Origin: Aquabacter sp. L1I39
GTDB taxonomy: Bacteria > Pseudomonadota > Alphaproteobacteria > Rhizobiales > Xanthobacteraceae
Direction of reading: 5' to 3'
Assembly (NCBI RefSeq): GCF_017742835.1
Contig: NZ_CP072392.1
Coordinates: 1,257,827 to 1,321,826, forward strand
DNA length: 64,000 bases
The position numbers were made by a program, and so were the translations under genes. The first letter of the stretch is position 1. The number at the start of each line of letters is the position of its first letter. Below, one piece after another: positions 8,374 through 17,218 of this stretch. Below the pieces are notes generated by a model that made no database searches, had not been told where the DNA came from, and saw nothing but the letters and a program-made list of their open reading frames with translations.

Positions 8374-9231
8374 ATGACGAAGACCCGTTTGTTCTGCCTG
8401 ACCATATGGATGACCACCGCCGTCGCCGGCACGGCCTGGGCCCAGCAGATCCCGGTGCCGGCGAGTCTTAAGGAAAAGGGAGAGCTGCGGGTGGGCGTCA
8501 AATGCGACAGCCCTCCCGCAGGTTTCCTCGACGAGAAGGGCAACCCGGCCGGCATCGACGTGGACATGGCGCGCCACATGGCCGAGCGCGCCTTCGGCGA
8601 CCCCGGCAAGGCGGTCTTCACCTGCGTCACCGCTGCGACCCGCGTCCAGATGCTTGCCTCCGGCAAGGTGGACGTGCTGTTCGCCACCATGGGGGTCACC
8701 GAGGAGCGCAAGCAGACGGTGGACTTCGCCACCTCCACCAATTGGGGTGCCTCCGGCATCCTGGTGCGGGCCGGCGAGGACGTCCGCAGCCTTGATGACC
8801 TCAAGGGCAAGACCTTGCTGACCAACAAGGGCGCCTGGCAGGTGGGCTTCCTTGAGAAGAACTATCCCCAGATCAAGCTCGTCAAGTATGACAACATCGC
8901 CGACGCCATCCAGTCCCTGCGCCAGGGCCGGGGCGATGGGGTGACGCAGGACAGCCACGTTCTGGTGGTGGCCGCCAGCAAGGATCCTCGCCTGAAGGTG
9001 TCTGACGTGGTGTTCCAGATCGGCTGGTCCGCACCCGCCGTCCGGCGCGGCGACACCGCCATGCGCGAATTCATCAGCGCCATGGTGAGCCAGGCCAAGA
9101 CCGACGGCACCTACCGTGCCGCCGTCGAGCGCTATGCCGGGGAAGCCGACCTGGAGGAGCGCCTCCACAGCTACACGACCTTGCCGCCGGATGGGTCCTC
9201 CGACCAGAACAGCGTGCTTCCGCCCCCTTGA
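8374..9231 (+). CDS. Polar amino acid ABC transporter substrate-binding protein
   Basis: The 285-residue secreted receptor has a signal peptide ending near GTAWAQ and then the SBP_bac_3 pattern: LKEKGELRVGVKCDSPPAGF, GIDVDMARHMAERAFG, and MGVTEERKQTVDFA. The start at 8374 follows AGAGGGGA. It lies in the same orientation as two permeases and an ATPase and forms the recognition component of that importer. Receptors of this type bind amino acids or opine-like compounds. Its location after an ArgH-like lyase suggests the ligand feeds that lyase. The C-terminal tail beyond residue 260 is proline- and serine-rich and probably disordered. Confidence 0.9.
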   Translation: MTKTRLFCLTIWMTTAVAGTAWAQQIPVPASLKEKGELRVGVKCDSPPAGFLDEKGNPAGIDVDMARHMAERAFGDPGKAVFTCVTAATRVQMLASGKVDVLFATMGVTEERKQTVDFATSTNWGASGILVRAGEDVRSLDDLKGKTLLTNKGAWQVGFLEKNYPQIKLVKYDNIADAIQSLRQGRGDGVTQDSHVLVVAASKDPRLKVSDVVFQIGWSAPAVRRGDTAMREFISAMVSQAKTDGTYRAAVERYAGEADLEERLHSYTTLPPDGSSDQNSVLPPP

Positions 9232-9328
9232 GCCGGGTTCCCCCTGCGGACGGCCTCGGCGCCGTCCCTCGTCCTGTGCGGGTGGCCCTCGACGCCTTCC
9301 CGCCGCCCCTCACAGGGACCCCTGCGCC

Positions 9329-10000
9329 ATGATGAGTTCGCCATTCGACTGGAGCTATCTCTGGTCCATCTCACCCCTCTTCCTGAAGGGCCTGGAGATG
9401 ACCGTCTTCCTTGCGGTCGTCTGCAATGGGCTCGCCGTGGTCCTGGCCTATGTCCTGGCTGCGGCGCTGCATTTCCGCATCAAGGTGGTGCAGGACATCA
9501 TCCGGTTCTATGTCTCCTTCATCCGCAACACGCCGTTGCTGGTTCAGATCTTCTTCTTTTATTTCGGCATGCCGGAAATTGGCGTCAGCGCGCCACCGAC
9601 CACCTCCGGTGTGATCGTGCTGACGCTTTGGGCCTGCGCCTACCAGACCGCCAACCTCAGGGGCGCCATCGCGGCCGTGCCCCGCACCCTGACGGAGACG
9701 GTGCGCGCCCTTGGATTGAAGCCGATCGACGCCTTCATCTTCATCATCGCCCCGGTGGCCACGCGCGCGGTGGTGCCGGCCATGATGAACACCATGGTGT
9801 CCACCATCAAGAATTCCGCCCTGCTCAGCGCCATCGGCGTGCCCGAGCTCACCTTCGTGGCCATGGACAACATCGCCGAGACCTACCGTTCCATCGAGAA
9901 TTTCGTGGCTCTGCTCATCGGCTATCTCGCCGTCGTCCTCGGCTTCTCGGCCATGATGACCAGCTTCGAGCGCCATCTCGGGAAGGGCTATCGCAGATGA
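9329..10000 (+). CDS. Amino acid ABC transporter permease (HisM/GlnP type), first of pair
   Basis: This 223-residue inner-membrane protein has about five hydrophobic segments. It carries the EAA-type cytoplasmic loop around ETVRALGLKPIDAFIFIIAP, which docks on the ATPase, and the family motif FIRNTPLLVQIFF. I chose ATG 9329 because the hydrophobic HisM-like sequence begins there. The upstream 97 bp after the receptor gene show nothing clear. Its last four bases overlap the start of the second permease gene (ATGA), as expected for a heterodimeric pore. Confidence 0.9.
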   Translation: MMSSPFDWSYLWSISPLFLKGLEMTVFLAVVCNGLAVVLAYVLAAALHFRIKVVQDIIRFYVSFIRNTPLLVQIFFFYFGMPEIGVSAPPTTSGVIVLTLWACAYQTANLRGAIAAVPRTLTETVRALGLKPIDAFIFIIAPVATRAVVPAMMNTMVSTIKNSALLSAIGVPELTFVAMDNIAETYRSIENFVALLIGYLAVVLGFSAMMTSFERHLGKGYRR

Positions 10001-10680
10001 ACCTCTCCCTCATCACCCAGAATGGCGGCTTCTTTCTTCAAGCCGGCATCACGGCGTTGGAGATTTTCGGCGCCAGTGTCTTCTTCTCGACGCTCATCGC
10101 CGTCACCTGCGGCACGCTGGCCACCTTGAGGGCCGCTCCTGTGCGGGTGCCGGTGCGCATCGTCATCGAGTTCTTTCGCGACGTCCCGCAGATCGTGAGC
10201 GTCTTCTTCATTTTCTTCGGCGCTCCGGCTTTCGGGCTGCAATTGGGACCGCTGGCCGCGACCATCCTGGCGCTCTCGCTTTGGGGCGGGGCGAACGGCG
10301 CGGAGATCGTGCGCGGCGGCATCACCGCCGTGTCCCATCACCAGTTCGAAAGCGCCCGCTCCCTGGGTCTCGGCCCGGTGGCGATCTTCACCTCCATCAT
10401 CCTGCCGCAGGCGGTCATGCCGGTGATCCCGGCCTATGCGGGCCTGTGCAACATCCTGATGCACTCCACGTCGCTCGCCGCCCTCATCGGCGTGGTGGAG
10501 CTGCTCAAGAGCGCCCAGATCGTCATCGATCGGGCCTCTTACTACCAGGGCGGCGCGCCGGGACTGACCGTCTACGGCTTCATCCTGCTGATCTATTACG
10601 TTGCCGGCCTGCTGATGTCGGCCGCGATCTCCTGGCTTGAACAGCGCTTCGGCCAGTCACGCGCCGAGCAGCGCTTCTGA
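9997..10680 (+). CDS. Amino acid ABC transporter permease, second of pair
   Basis: The 227-residue protein is homologous to the preceding permease. It has the signature EFFRDVPQIVSVFF where the partner has RNTPLLVQ, an EAA loop reading FESARSLGLGPVAIFTSIILPQ, and a hydrophobic final segment near 205-220. It starts at ATG 9997 inside the preceding stop codon region, so translation is coupled. Together the two proteins should form the membrane channel of the importer. Confidence 0.9.
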   Translation: MNLSLITQNGGFFLQAGITALEIFGASVFFSTLIAVTCGTLATLRAAPVRVPVRIVIEFFRDVPQIVSVFFIFFGAPAFGLQLGPLAATILALSLWGGANGAEIVRGGITAVSHHQFESARSLGLGPVAIFTSIILPQAVMPVIPAYAGLCNILMHSTSLAALIGVVELLKSAQIVIDRASYYQGGAPGLTVYGFILLIYYVAGLLMSAAISWLEQRFGQSRAEQRF

Positions 10681-10741
10681 GGGAAAGGGAACGGTCATGG
10701 AGCAAGCGTAGGCCCCTCAGGTCATTTCGACGGTCAATCTG

Positions 10742-11446
10742 GTGAAGTCTTACGGCAAGGTGCAGGTCCTGGAGGACATCGCCTTTTCCATCGCCAAGGG
10801 CGAGCGTGTGGTCATCATGGGCTCCTCGGGCTCGGGCAAGAGCACCTTCATCCGCTGCCTCAACGGCCTGGAGGCGATCCAAGGGGGAAGCATCGTCTTC
10901 GACGGACGGGAGATTGGGGGCCTGGCGGAACGGGAATGGCGGCTGGTGCGGCGGCGGATCGGCATGGTGTTCCAGAACTATGCGCTGTTTCCGCACATGA
11001 ATGCCCTGCGCAACCTGACCTTCGCGCCCGTGCGCGAGGGCCTGATGGTGCGAGAGGCGGCGGAAGCGCGGGCCTTGGCCCTGCTGGCGCGGGTGGGGCT
11101 GGCGGACAAGGCGCAGTCCTATCCGGCCCAGCTCTCGGGCCGCCAGCAGCAGCGCGTCGCCATCGTCCGCGCCATGATGATGTCGCCGGACGTCATGCTG
11201 TTTGACGAGCCAACCTCCGCCCTCGATCCGGAAACGGTGGGCGAGGTGCTCGCCATCATCCAGGACCTGACGTCCGAGGGGCTGACCTCCATCATCGTGA
11301 CCCACGAAATGGGCTTCGCCCGGCGCTGCGCCGACAGGATCGTCTATATGGATCGCGGCCGTATCGTGGAGGAAGCGCATCCGGAGGCCTTCTTCACCCA
11401 GCCGCAGACCGAGCGCGCGCGGCGCTTCATTTCGACCCATAAATAG
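10742..11446 (+). CDS. Amino acid ABC transporter ATP-binding protein, 5' end interrupted by an amber codon
   Basis: The reading frame from GTG 10742 gives 234 residues with Walker A GSSGSGKST (27-35), the Q-loop, DEPTSALDPE and the switch His in VTHEMGF. Two features are odd. The natural start is probably ATG 10697, which reads M-E-Q-A-stop and then continues in frame APQVISTVNLVKSYG, the expected N-terminus; a TAG at 10709-10711 blocks it, and no good ribosome site precedes GTG 10742. Also, the ABC signature reads LSGRQ instead of LSGGQ. If real, both changes suggest the importer's ATPase is impaired or decaying. The remaining core is intact, so I keep it as a gene with reservation. Confidence 0.75.
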   Translation: MKSYGKVQVLEDIAFSIAKGERVVIMGSSGSGKSTFIRCLNGLEAIQGGSIVFDGREIGGLAEREWRLVRRRIGMVFQNYALFPHMNALRNLTFAPVREGLMVREAAEARALALLARVGLADKAQSYPAQLSGRQQQRVAIVRAMMMSPDVMLFDEPTSALDPETVGEVLAIIQDLTSEGLTSIIVTHEMGFARRCADRIVYMDRGRIVEEAHPEAFFTQPQTERARRFISTHK

Positions 11447-11455
11447 GCGGCCACC

Positions 11456-11702
11456 TGAACCGCCCCGGGTTTGCCGGAGGCCCCAACTCCTGAGAGATAG
11501 GGGCCGTTATGAGCAACAAGGTGACGAGCAAGTTTTCGCCTGAGGCGCGCGGGCCCGGTGCGGATGGCGCTGGACCACGAGAGGGATCATCCCTCTCGGT
11601 GGGCGGAGATGGTGTCGATTGCCGAGAACATGGGGTGCACGGCCCAGGCCCTCAACGGTCGGGTCAAGAAGGCCGAGGTGGACGCGGGTAGGCGAGCGGG
11701 CT
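11456..11702 (+). mobile_element. IS3-family element remnant: left end and broken orfA
   Basis: TGAACCGCCCCGGG at 11456 looks like the terminal inverted repeat of an IS3-family element. It is followed by a ribosome site and MSNKVTSKFSPEAR at 11509. A frameshift then moves the reading to RMALDHERDHPSRWAEMVSIA...VKKAEVDAG, the helix-turn-helix OrfA of this family. Homology stops after about 11702; the rest of orfA, all of orfB and the right end are missing. It lies at the left margin of the acyl-CoA cassette and is probably the scar of an IS-mediated rearrangement. Confidence 0.7.
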
Positions 11703-12057
11703 TCGTTCTCGACAGGCGCAGCGTTCCATGGCGGGATGGCGGTGATCGCACGCTTGCAGCTCGACCCACACAAATTCCGTGTTGGTCCGCCAGCAAAGAC
11801 CACCGAACATCGCTCCTCCCGTGCACGCCGCGCTGCAACCCGGGCGAATCTCGGCATCGCGGCGTTATCCGTTCGATTCATCCGTCAAAGTCTTGCCACG
11901 GCCCGCAAAGGATCGGGTCGCGAGTTTGAAATGGGGGAAACCTCGCTTTGGATCTTTGCGATGGCCGCGGTGCCCCTCAGCCGATAGCCATTAGACAAAG
12001 TCATCGCAGCGTTGCCTTCGCAACGACAGCGAAGAAAAATCCAAAGGGAGGAATGAA
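11703..12057. other. Gap between IS remnant and receptor gene, no gene recognised
   Basis: No open frame here has family resemblance on either strand. The last 50 bp upstream of 12058 are locally AT-rich and contain GGGAGG as ribosome site for the next gene, so a promoter for the acyl-CoA operon probably lies in the 11950-12040 stretch. I could not pick a convincing -35/-10 pair. Confidence 0.4.
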
Positions 12058-13047
12058 ATGCGCATCTCGCGGCGCGAGCTTAGTCTTTTTCTTGGGTCTG
12101 CCATCGGCGGCGCTGCAGCAGGCCTCCATGTCCTGCCGTCCTTTGCCGCTGAAGACTATCCGGCGCGCCCGGTGGCCATCGTCGTGTCGTTTGCGCCTGG
12201 GGGCATGACGGATACGGTCGCCCGACTTCTCGGCACCGATCTGGCTAAGGCGCTCGGGCAGCCGTTCGTGGTCGAGAACCGGGCCGGAGCGGCAGGCCAG
12301 GTCGGGACCGAATATGTCGCGCGCAAGCCCCCGGACGGCTACACGCTTCTCGTGAGCGCCACGGGCCATGTCATCGGCCCGGCCGTTCAGAAGGTGAACT
12401 ACGACCCAGTATCGGACTTCGCGGTCCTCGCGATCCTCGCGCGGGCTCCCAACCTGTTGCTGGTCCACAAGTCCGTCCCCGTCAGCACCGTCCCGGAATT
12501 CCTGGCTTGGATGAAAGCCGAGGGAGAGGTCCCCTATGCGTCGGCGGGCGCGGGCGGATCGACCCATCTCGCGGGTGAACTACTGCGCACCATGTCCGGC
12601 GGCGGGCTCGTGCATGTGCCCTATAAGGGCGCGGCGCCCGCCATCAACGACTTGGCGGCAGGTCATGTGAAGATGGCGTTCCAAGACTCCATGAGCGTGG
12701 CCGCCTTCATCGCCAGCGGCGACGTGAAGCCCATCGCTGTGACGACCCTCGATCGCAGCCCGCTCTTTCCGGATCTGCCGACGCTGAACGAATCCGGCTT
12801 CCCGGGCTTCGATCTCTACACATGGCTGGGCTTTTACGCGCCGAAGGGCACGCCTTCCGACATCGTGCAACTCCTCAATCGCGAGGCGAACCGGATCACG
12901 CACCAGCCTTCCACACTGGAATGGTTGCACAAGATGAACTGCGAGCCCGCGCCCGCCTTCGACCCGCAGGAGGCGGCGGCCTTCGTCGCCGACGAAGTCA
13001 AGAAGTGGGCGGGCGTCGTGAAGACCAGTGGCGTCAAGGTGCAGTGA
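12058..13047 (+). CDS. Bug/TctC-family tripartite tricarboxylate transporter receptor (first of two)
   Basis: The 329-residue protein begins with a twin-arginine-like leader (SRRELSLFLG) and an alanine-rich segment, then YPARPVAIVVSFAPGGMTDTVARLL, the characteristic first strand and helix of Bug receptors. Later motifs such as YKGAAPAINDLAAGHVKM and LPTLNESGFPGFD confirm the family. Bug proteins bind carboxylates in the periplasm; many are orphans without TctA/TctB subunits, and none are in this window. Its place at the head of an acyl-CoA operon suggests it recognises the acid degraded by the downstream enzymes. A strong GGGAGG ribosome site supports the start. Confidence 0.9.
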   Translation: MRISRRELSLFLGSAIGGAAAGLHVLPSFAAEDYPARPVAIVVSFAPGGMTDTVARLLGTDLAKALGQPFVVENRAGAAGQVGTEYVARKPPDGYTLLVSATGHVIGPAVQKVNYDPVSDFAVLAILARAPNLLLVHKSVPVSTVPEFLAWMKAEGEVPYASAGAGGSTHLAGELLRTMSGGGLVHVPYKGAAPAINDLAAGHVKMAFQDSMSVAAFIASGDVKPIAVTTLDRSPLFPDLPTLNESGFPGFDLYTWLGFYAPKGTPSDIVQLLNREANRITHQPSTLEWLHKMNCEPAPAFDPQEAAAFVADEVKKWAGVVKTSGVKVQ

Positions 13048-13052
13048 GCCAC

Positions 13053-13460
13053 ATGGCAGAGCAGAGAGACACCAGCGACGCCGCGCCGCCCCTGTGCGCC
13101 AGCGCGGCGGACAAGACTTATCTCGCGCATCTCGCCACCGGCGCATTCCATATCCAGCGGTGCGACGACTGCGGCAAGGGCGTGTTCTATCCCCGCGCCA
13201 TCTGCCCCCATTGCGGCGGGCAGAGCTTGTCCTGGTTCCGGCCAAGCGGCGCCGGAACGGTTTATTCGACCACCACGGTGCGGGGGCGGGACAGGATGTA
13301 CAACGTCTGTCTCGTCGATCTCGACGAGGGTCCCCGCCTCATGAGCCGCGTCGTGGGAATGGACAGCCTCGACGTGAAGATCGGACTGCGCGTGACAGCG
13401 AAAGTGATCGAGACCGACGACGGCACTCCCCTCCTCGTGTTCGAAAGGATGCCCACATGA
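13053..13460 (+). CDS. DUF35 zinc-ribbon/OB-fold acyl-CoA-associated protein
   Basis: This 135-residue protein has a rubredoxin-like zinc ribbon (CDDCGKGVFYPRAICPHCG, four cysteines) followed by an OB fold with GAGTVYSTTTV. DUF35 proteins form complexes with thiolase-like partners and supply part of the CoA-binding surface. Its stop overlaps the start of a thiolase-like gene (ATGA), which strongly supports a stable pair. I chose ATG 13053, just after the receptor stop. The arrangement recalls the DUF35 partner of the Ltp2 aldolase in steroid degradation. Confidence 0.88.
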   Translation: MAEQRDTSDAAPPLCASAADKTYLAHLATGAFHIQRCDDCGKGVFYPRAICPHCGGQSLSWFRPSGAGTVYSTTTVRGRDRMYNVCLVDLDEGPRLMSRVVGMDSLDVKIGLRVTAKVIETDDGTPLLVFERMPT

Positions 13461-14620
13461 GCGCGGCGTCTCGGCGGGGAGCCATCGCCATCCTCGGCGT
13501 CGGGCAGGCCGGCTGCGGCGACGCAGGCGGGCGCTCCGAGCAGGAAATCGTCGCCGATGCGGCCGCGCAGGCCATCCGCAGCAGCGGCCTCGCCAAGAGC
13601 GACATCGATGGCATCATGACCGCGAGCCTCACCTCGCCGTGGTGGGTCATGCGAATGGCGGAGTATCTCGGCATCCGCCCCAAATTTTCCGACAACACGA
13701 TGCACGGCGGCTCGTCCTTCATCGCCCATCTGCATATGGCAGCCTTGGCGCTCGAGGCGCGCGAGTGCAACGCCATTCTCGTTTGCTATGGAGCGACCCC
13801 GCGCAGCGCGCCGAGCAGCAGCCGGGTCAACGCCATGCGGGCCGAGCTCGACCCTCAGCTCTACGAGCACCCCTACAAACCCTTCAATCCGGTGAGCAGC
13901 TACGCCCTCGCCGCGGCCCGCCACATGCACCAGTACGGCACGACGCGCGAGCAATTGGCCGATGTGGCGGTAGCGGCCCGCAAATGGGCGCAGCTCAACC
14001 CCGAGGCCTTTGCGCGCGGCCCCCTCACGGTGGAGGACGTGCTCGCCGCTCCCATGATTTCCGATCCGCTGACGGTGCGGGACTGCTGCCTCGTCACCGA
14101 CGGGGCCGGCGCCTATGTGGTGATGCGCTCTGAGGATGCGAGGGTCATCCACCCCAAGCCCATCTATGTCCTCGGCACGGGAGTGGCCCACTGGCACAGG
14201 CAGATCTCCTCCATGGAGGACCTGACCGTGACCCCGGCAGCGCAGAGCGGGCCGACGGCGTTCGCCCGAGCGGGGCTCAAACCGTCGGACATCGACATCG
14301 TCGAGCTCTATGATGCCTTCACCATCAATCCCATCCTGTTCCTCGAGGATCTCGGCTTCTGCCGGAAAGGGGAAGGCGGCGCCTTCGTTTCCGGCGGGCG
14401 CCTCGCGCCGGGCGGGGATCTGCCGGTGAACACGAACGGCGGCGGTCTCTCCTTCACCCACCCCGGCATGTACAGCATTTTCCTCGTGGTCGAGGCGGTG
14501 CGCCAGTTGCGCCAGGAGGCCGGCGCCCGGCAGGTGGCCAAGGCGGACACCGCCCTCGTCCACGGCAATGGCGGGGTGCTTTCAGCCCAGGCGACCGCCA
14601 TCCTGGCGAGCAGCCTGTGA
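13457..14620 (+). CDS. Thiolase-like protein without catalytic cysteines (Ltp/aldolase-like)
   Basis: The 387-residue protein has the thiolase fold but lacks both cysteines: the usual nucleophile region reads NTMHGGSSFIAHLHMAA, and the C-terminal CxG segment reads VHGNGGVLSAQA. The His loop is kept as NTNGGGLSFTHPGMYS. Tyr residues lie in VELYDAFT and HPGMYS, positions that I recall being catalytic in the steroid side-chain aldolase Ltp2, along with the LEDLGFCRKGEGGAFV segment. A retro-aldol or other C-C bond-cleaving role with the DUF35 partner is therefore more likely than a classical thiolase reaction. The substrate is unknown. Confidence 0.85.
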   Translation: MSAASRRGAIAILGVGQAGCGDAGGRSEQEIVADAAAQAIRSSGLAKSDIDGIMTASLTSPWWVMRMAEYLGIRPKFSDNTMHGGSSFIAHLHMAALALEARECNAILVCYGATPRSAPSSSRVNAMRAELDPQLYEHPYKPFNPVSSYALAAARHMHQYGTTREQLADVAVAARKWAQLNPEAFARGPLTVEDVLAAPMISDPLTVRDCCLVTDGAGAYVVMRSEDARVIHPKPIYVLGTGVAHWHRQISSMEDLTVTPAAQSGPTAFARAGLKPSDIDIVELYDAFTINPILFLEDLGFCRKGEGGAFVSGGRLAPGGDLPVNTNGGGLSFTHPGMYSIFLVVEAVRQLRQEAGARQVAKADTALVHGNGGVLSAQATAILASSL

Positions 14621-14666
14621 TGCCGCTCCCATCCAGCAAATCTCCCATTTGAAGAGCGCGTGAGAC

Positions 14667-15338
14667 ATGGTGGACAAATTCTGCGCGTCGCTTGACGCGG
14701 CGGTTGCCGACATCCCGGACGGAGCGACACTGCTCGTGAGCGGCTTCGGCACCGCCGGCCAGCCCATCGACCTTCTGGAAGCCGTCGCCCGCCAGGGAGC
14801 GCGCGACCTGACCGTGGTCTGCAACAACAGCGGCTCCGGCGAGAATGGCCTTGCTTTGCTGATCAAGCTCGGCCGCGTGCGCAAGCTCGTCGCGTCCTAT
14901 CCCCGCGGGCCGGAGAGCCAGGTGTTCGAGGACATGTTCCGCAAGGGTGAGATCGCGTTCGAGTGCGTGCCCCAGGGCACTCTCGCTGAGCGGCTGCGCG
15001 CGGCGGGTGCCGGCCTCGGCGGTTTCCTGACGCCCACCTCGTACGGCACTGCCTTGGCCGATGGGAAGGAGACCCGCGTCATTGACGGCAAGGGGTATGT
15101 CTTCGAGTTGCCGCTCAAGGGCGATTTTGCCCTGGTCCGTGCGGACACCGCCGATCCTTGGGGCAACCTGATCTTTCGCAAGACTGGGCGAAACTTCGGT
15201 CCTCTCATGGCCATGGCTGCGACCACCACCGTGGTTCAGGTGCGCCGGCGCGCAGAACTCGGCGAAATCGACCCCGAGCAGGTGATCACGCCCGGGATTT
15301 TCGTCCAGCGCGTCGTCGAGCACGCAACGGCTGCGTGA
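14667..15338 (+). CDS. CoA-transferase subunit A (3-oxoacid/3-oxoadipate type)
   Basis: This 223-residue protein matches the alpha subunit of class I CoA-transferases: LLVSGFGTAGQPIDLLEAV near the N-terminus, SYPRGPESQVFEDMFRKGEI, and PQGTLAERLRAAGAGLGGFLTPT. It is 12 bp upstream of the beta subunit gene. Such enzymes move CoA from succinyl-CoA or acetyl-CoA to an organic acid. It could serve 3-oxoadipate from the benzoate cassette at 27-37 kb, but its place between the thiolase-like and acyl-CoA dehydrogenase genes points to the acid handled by this cluster. Confidence 0.88.
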   Translation: MVDKFCASLDAAVADIPDGATLLVSGFGTAGQPIDLLEAVARQGARDLTVVCNNSGSGENGLALLIKLGRVRKLVASYPRGPESQVFEDMFRKGEIAFECVPQGTLAERLRAAGAGLGGFLTPTSYGTALADGKETRVIDGKGYVFELPLKGDFALVRADTADPWGNLIFRKTGRNFGPLMAMAATTTVVQVRRRAELGEIDPEQVITPGIFVQRVVEHATAA

Positions 15339-15350
15339 GGGGAGGAAGCC

Positions 15351-15992
15351 ATGGAACAACGACGCTCACGCACCGAAATCGCGGCTCGGGTCGCCGCGGA
15401 CATTCCTGACGGCGCCTATGTCAACCTGGGGATCGGCATGCCCGTCCTCGTGCTCGACCAGATCGGTCCAGAGCGCACCGTGTTCGTTCACAGCGAAAAC
15501 GGCGTGCTCGGCATGCGCGCCCTGCGCCCGGACGAGCCCGTGGACCCGGAGCTGACCAATGCCTCCAAGCGTCCGGTCGGCATCCTGCCAGGGGCGGCTT
15601 TCTTCCACCACGCGGATTCCTTCGCGATGATGCGGGGCGGGCACCTCGATTATTGCGTGCTCGGCGGCTACGAGGTCGCCGCGAACGGAGACCTCGCCAA
15701 CTGGTCCCTGGGGGACACCGGCGTCGCCGCGGCCGTCGGCGGCGCCATGGACCTCGCCGTGGGGGCGAAGCGCGTCTTCGTCATGATGGAACATGAAACG
15801 CGCGACGGGCGACCGCGCCTCGTGGCGCAGCTCAGCCTGCCCGTCACCGGCCTTGGGGCCGTGAGCCGCATCTACACTGATCTCGCCACCATCGACCTGG
15901 ACCGCGAGGGCTTCCTCGTACGCGACATGGTCGCGGGCCTCTCCCTGGACGAACTGCAGGCGCGCACCGGCGCGCCCTTGCGCTTCGCCTGA
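15351..15992 (+). CDS. CoA-transferase subunit B
   Basis: The 213-residue beta subunit contains VNLGIGMPVLV and the active-site segment SENGVLG with the nucleophilic Glu at residue 49, which forms the glutamyl-CoA thioester. It also has GGHLDYCVLGGYEVAANGDLANW, a standard marker of this subunit. A GGAGG ribosome site precedes ATG 15351. It pairs with subunit A immediately upstream. Confidence 0.9.
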   Translation: MEQRRSRTEIAARVAADIPDGAYVNLGIGMPVLVLDQIGPERTVFVHSENGVLGMRALRPDEPVDPELTNASKRPVGILPGAAFFHHADSFAMMRGGHLDYCVLGGYEVAANGDLANWSLGDTGVAAAVGGAMDLAVGAKRVFVMMEHETRDGRPRLVAQLSLPVTGLGAVSRIYTDLATIDLDREGFLVRDMVAGLSLDELQARTGAPLRFA

Positions 15993-16011
15993 GGCGCGGA
16001 AGGCCGGATCG

Positions 16012-17208
16012 ATGGACTTCGACGATTCCCCAGCCGAAAGCACCTTCCGCGAGGAGGTCCGTGCGTTCCTGAAGGGTCACCTGCCCGCCGACCTCTCGGG
16101 CAAGGTGCTGGGCCATCGCCGCCTGCACAAGGAGGATTTCCTGCGCTGGCAGGCGATCCTGCTGAAGCGCGGCTGGGTCGCCCCGGCCTGGCCGAAGGAA
16201 CACGGCGGCACGGGGTGGTCGGCCATTGAACGCGGCATCTTCGACGAGGAATGCGCATTGGCGGGAGCGCCGGAGCTTCCGGCCTTCGGCGTGCGCATGA
16301 TCGGCCCGGTGCTCATCGCGTTCGGGACCGAGGCGCAGAAGCAGCACTTACTGCCGCGTATTCTCGATGGCTCAGACTGGTGGTGCCAAGGCTATTCCGA
16401 GCCCGGTGCCGGCTCGGACCTCGCGGCTTTGTCCACCCGCGCGGAGATCGACGGGGCTGACTTCGTCGTCAACGGCCAGAAGATCTGGACCACCTATGCG
16501 CACTACGCGAACATGATGTTCGCACTGGTGCGCACGGCCTCCACCGGGAAAAAGCAGGAGGGTATCTCCTTCCTGCTGGTGGATATGACGACGCCGGGCA
16601 TCACCGTGCGCCCCATCATCACCCTGGATGGCGAGCACGAGATCAACGAAGTCTTCTTCGACAATGTGCGTGTGCCCCGCGCTAACCTGGTGGGCGAGCT
16701 GAACCAGGGCTGGACCTGCGCCAAGTATCTGCTTGGACACGAGCGCTTCGGCGCCGCGCGGGTGGGGCGCGCCAAGCGAGAGGTGGCCTTCCTGCGCCGC
16801 ATCGCCACCGAGCGGATCGTGGACGGTATTCCCCTCGCCGAGTCCCCCGCCTTCGCCGAGAAGCTCGCGCGGCTCGAGATTGATCTGATGGCGCTCGAAT
16901 GCACCAGCCTGCGCATGAGCGTGGCTGCGACGGAAGGCGCAATCGACGGTACCGAGGCTTCGCTCCTGAAGCTGCTTGGCGCCCGCGTGGCACAGGCCGC
17001 TTCCGCCCTCGCCCTCGACGTGGCCGGTCCCTATGCGCTGCCCTACCGACCCGCGGATTTCGAGCTCAACTCGGACCTGGAGCCGGTGGGCCCGGACTAT
17101 TCCGGCCCTCTGGCGGCTTATTACATGAACCTACGCAAGATCACGATCTATGGCGGCACAGACGAGGTCCAGCACAACATCATCGCCAAAGCGCGGCTCG
17201 GGCTGTGA
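16012..17208 (+). CDS. Acyl-CoA dehydrogenase (first of tandem pair)
   Basis: The 398-residue flavoenzyme has the N-terminal helical domain, the flavin-contacting strand WWCQGYSEPGAGSDLA, the middle beta domain (NGQKIWTTYAHYANMMF) and a C-terminal helical domain ending YGGTDEVQHNIIAKARLGL. The position that is Glu in short- and medium-chain enzymes (YEGT) is Gly here, as in many ACADs for branched or ring-containing acyl-CoAs. A shorter ACAD follows 10 bp later. Such tandem pairs often assemble into heterotetramers in which only one partner contributes a full active site. Confidence 0.9.
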   Translation: MDFDDSPAESTFREEVRAFLKGHLPADLSGKVLGHRRLHKEDFLRWQAILLKRGWVAPAWPKEHGGTGWSAIERGIFDEECALAGAPELPAFGVRMIGPVLIAFGTEAQKQHLLPRILDGSDWWCQGYSEPGAGSDLAALSTRAEIDGADFVVNGQKIWTTYAHYANMMFALVRTASTGKKQEGISFLLVDMTTPGITVRPIITLDGEHEINEVFFDNVRVPRANLVGELNQGWTCAKYLLGHERFGAARVGRAKREVAFLRRIATERIVDGIPLAESPAFAEKLARLEIDLMALECTSLRMSVAATEGAIDGTEASLLKLLGARVAQAASALALDVAGPYALPYRPADFELNSDLEPVGPDYSGPLAAYYMNLRKITIYGGTDEVQHNIIAKARLGL

Positions 17209-17218
17209 GGACGACGCC

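Noticed and set aside
13457..14620. Classical acetyl-CoA acetyltransferase assignment
   Set aside because: Neither catalytic cysteine is present, and it is coupled to a DUF35 gene, so a plain thiolase call would mislead.
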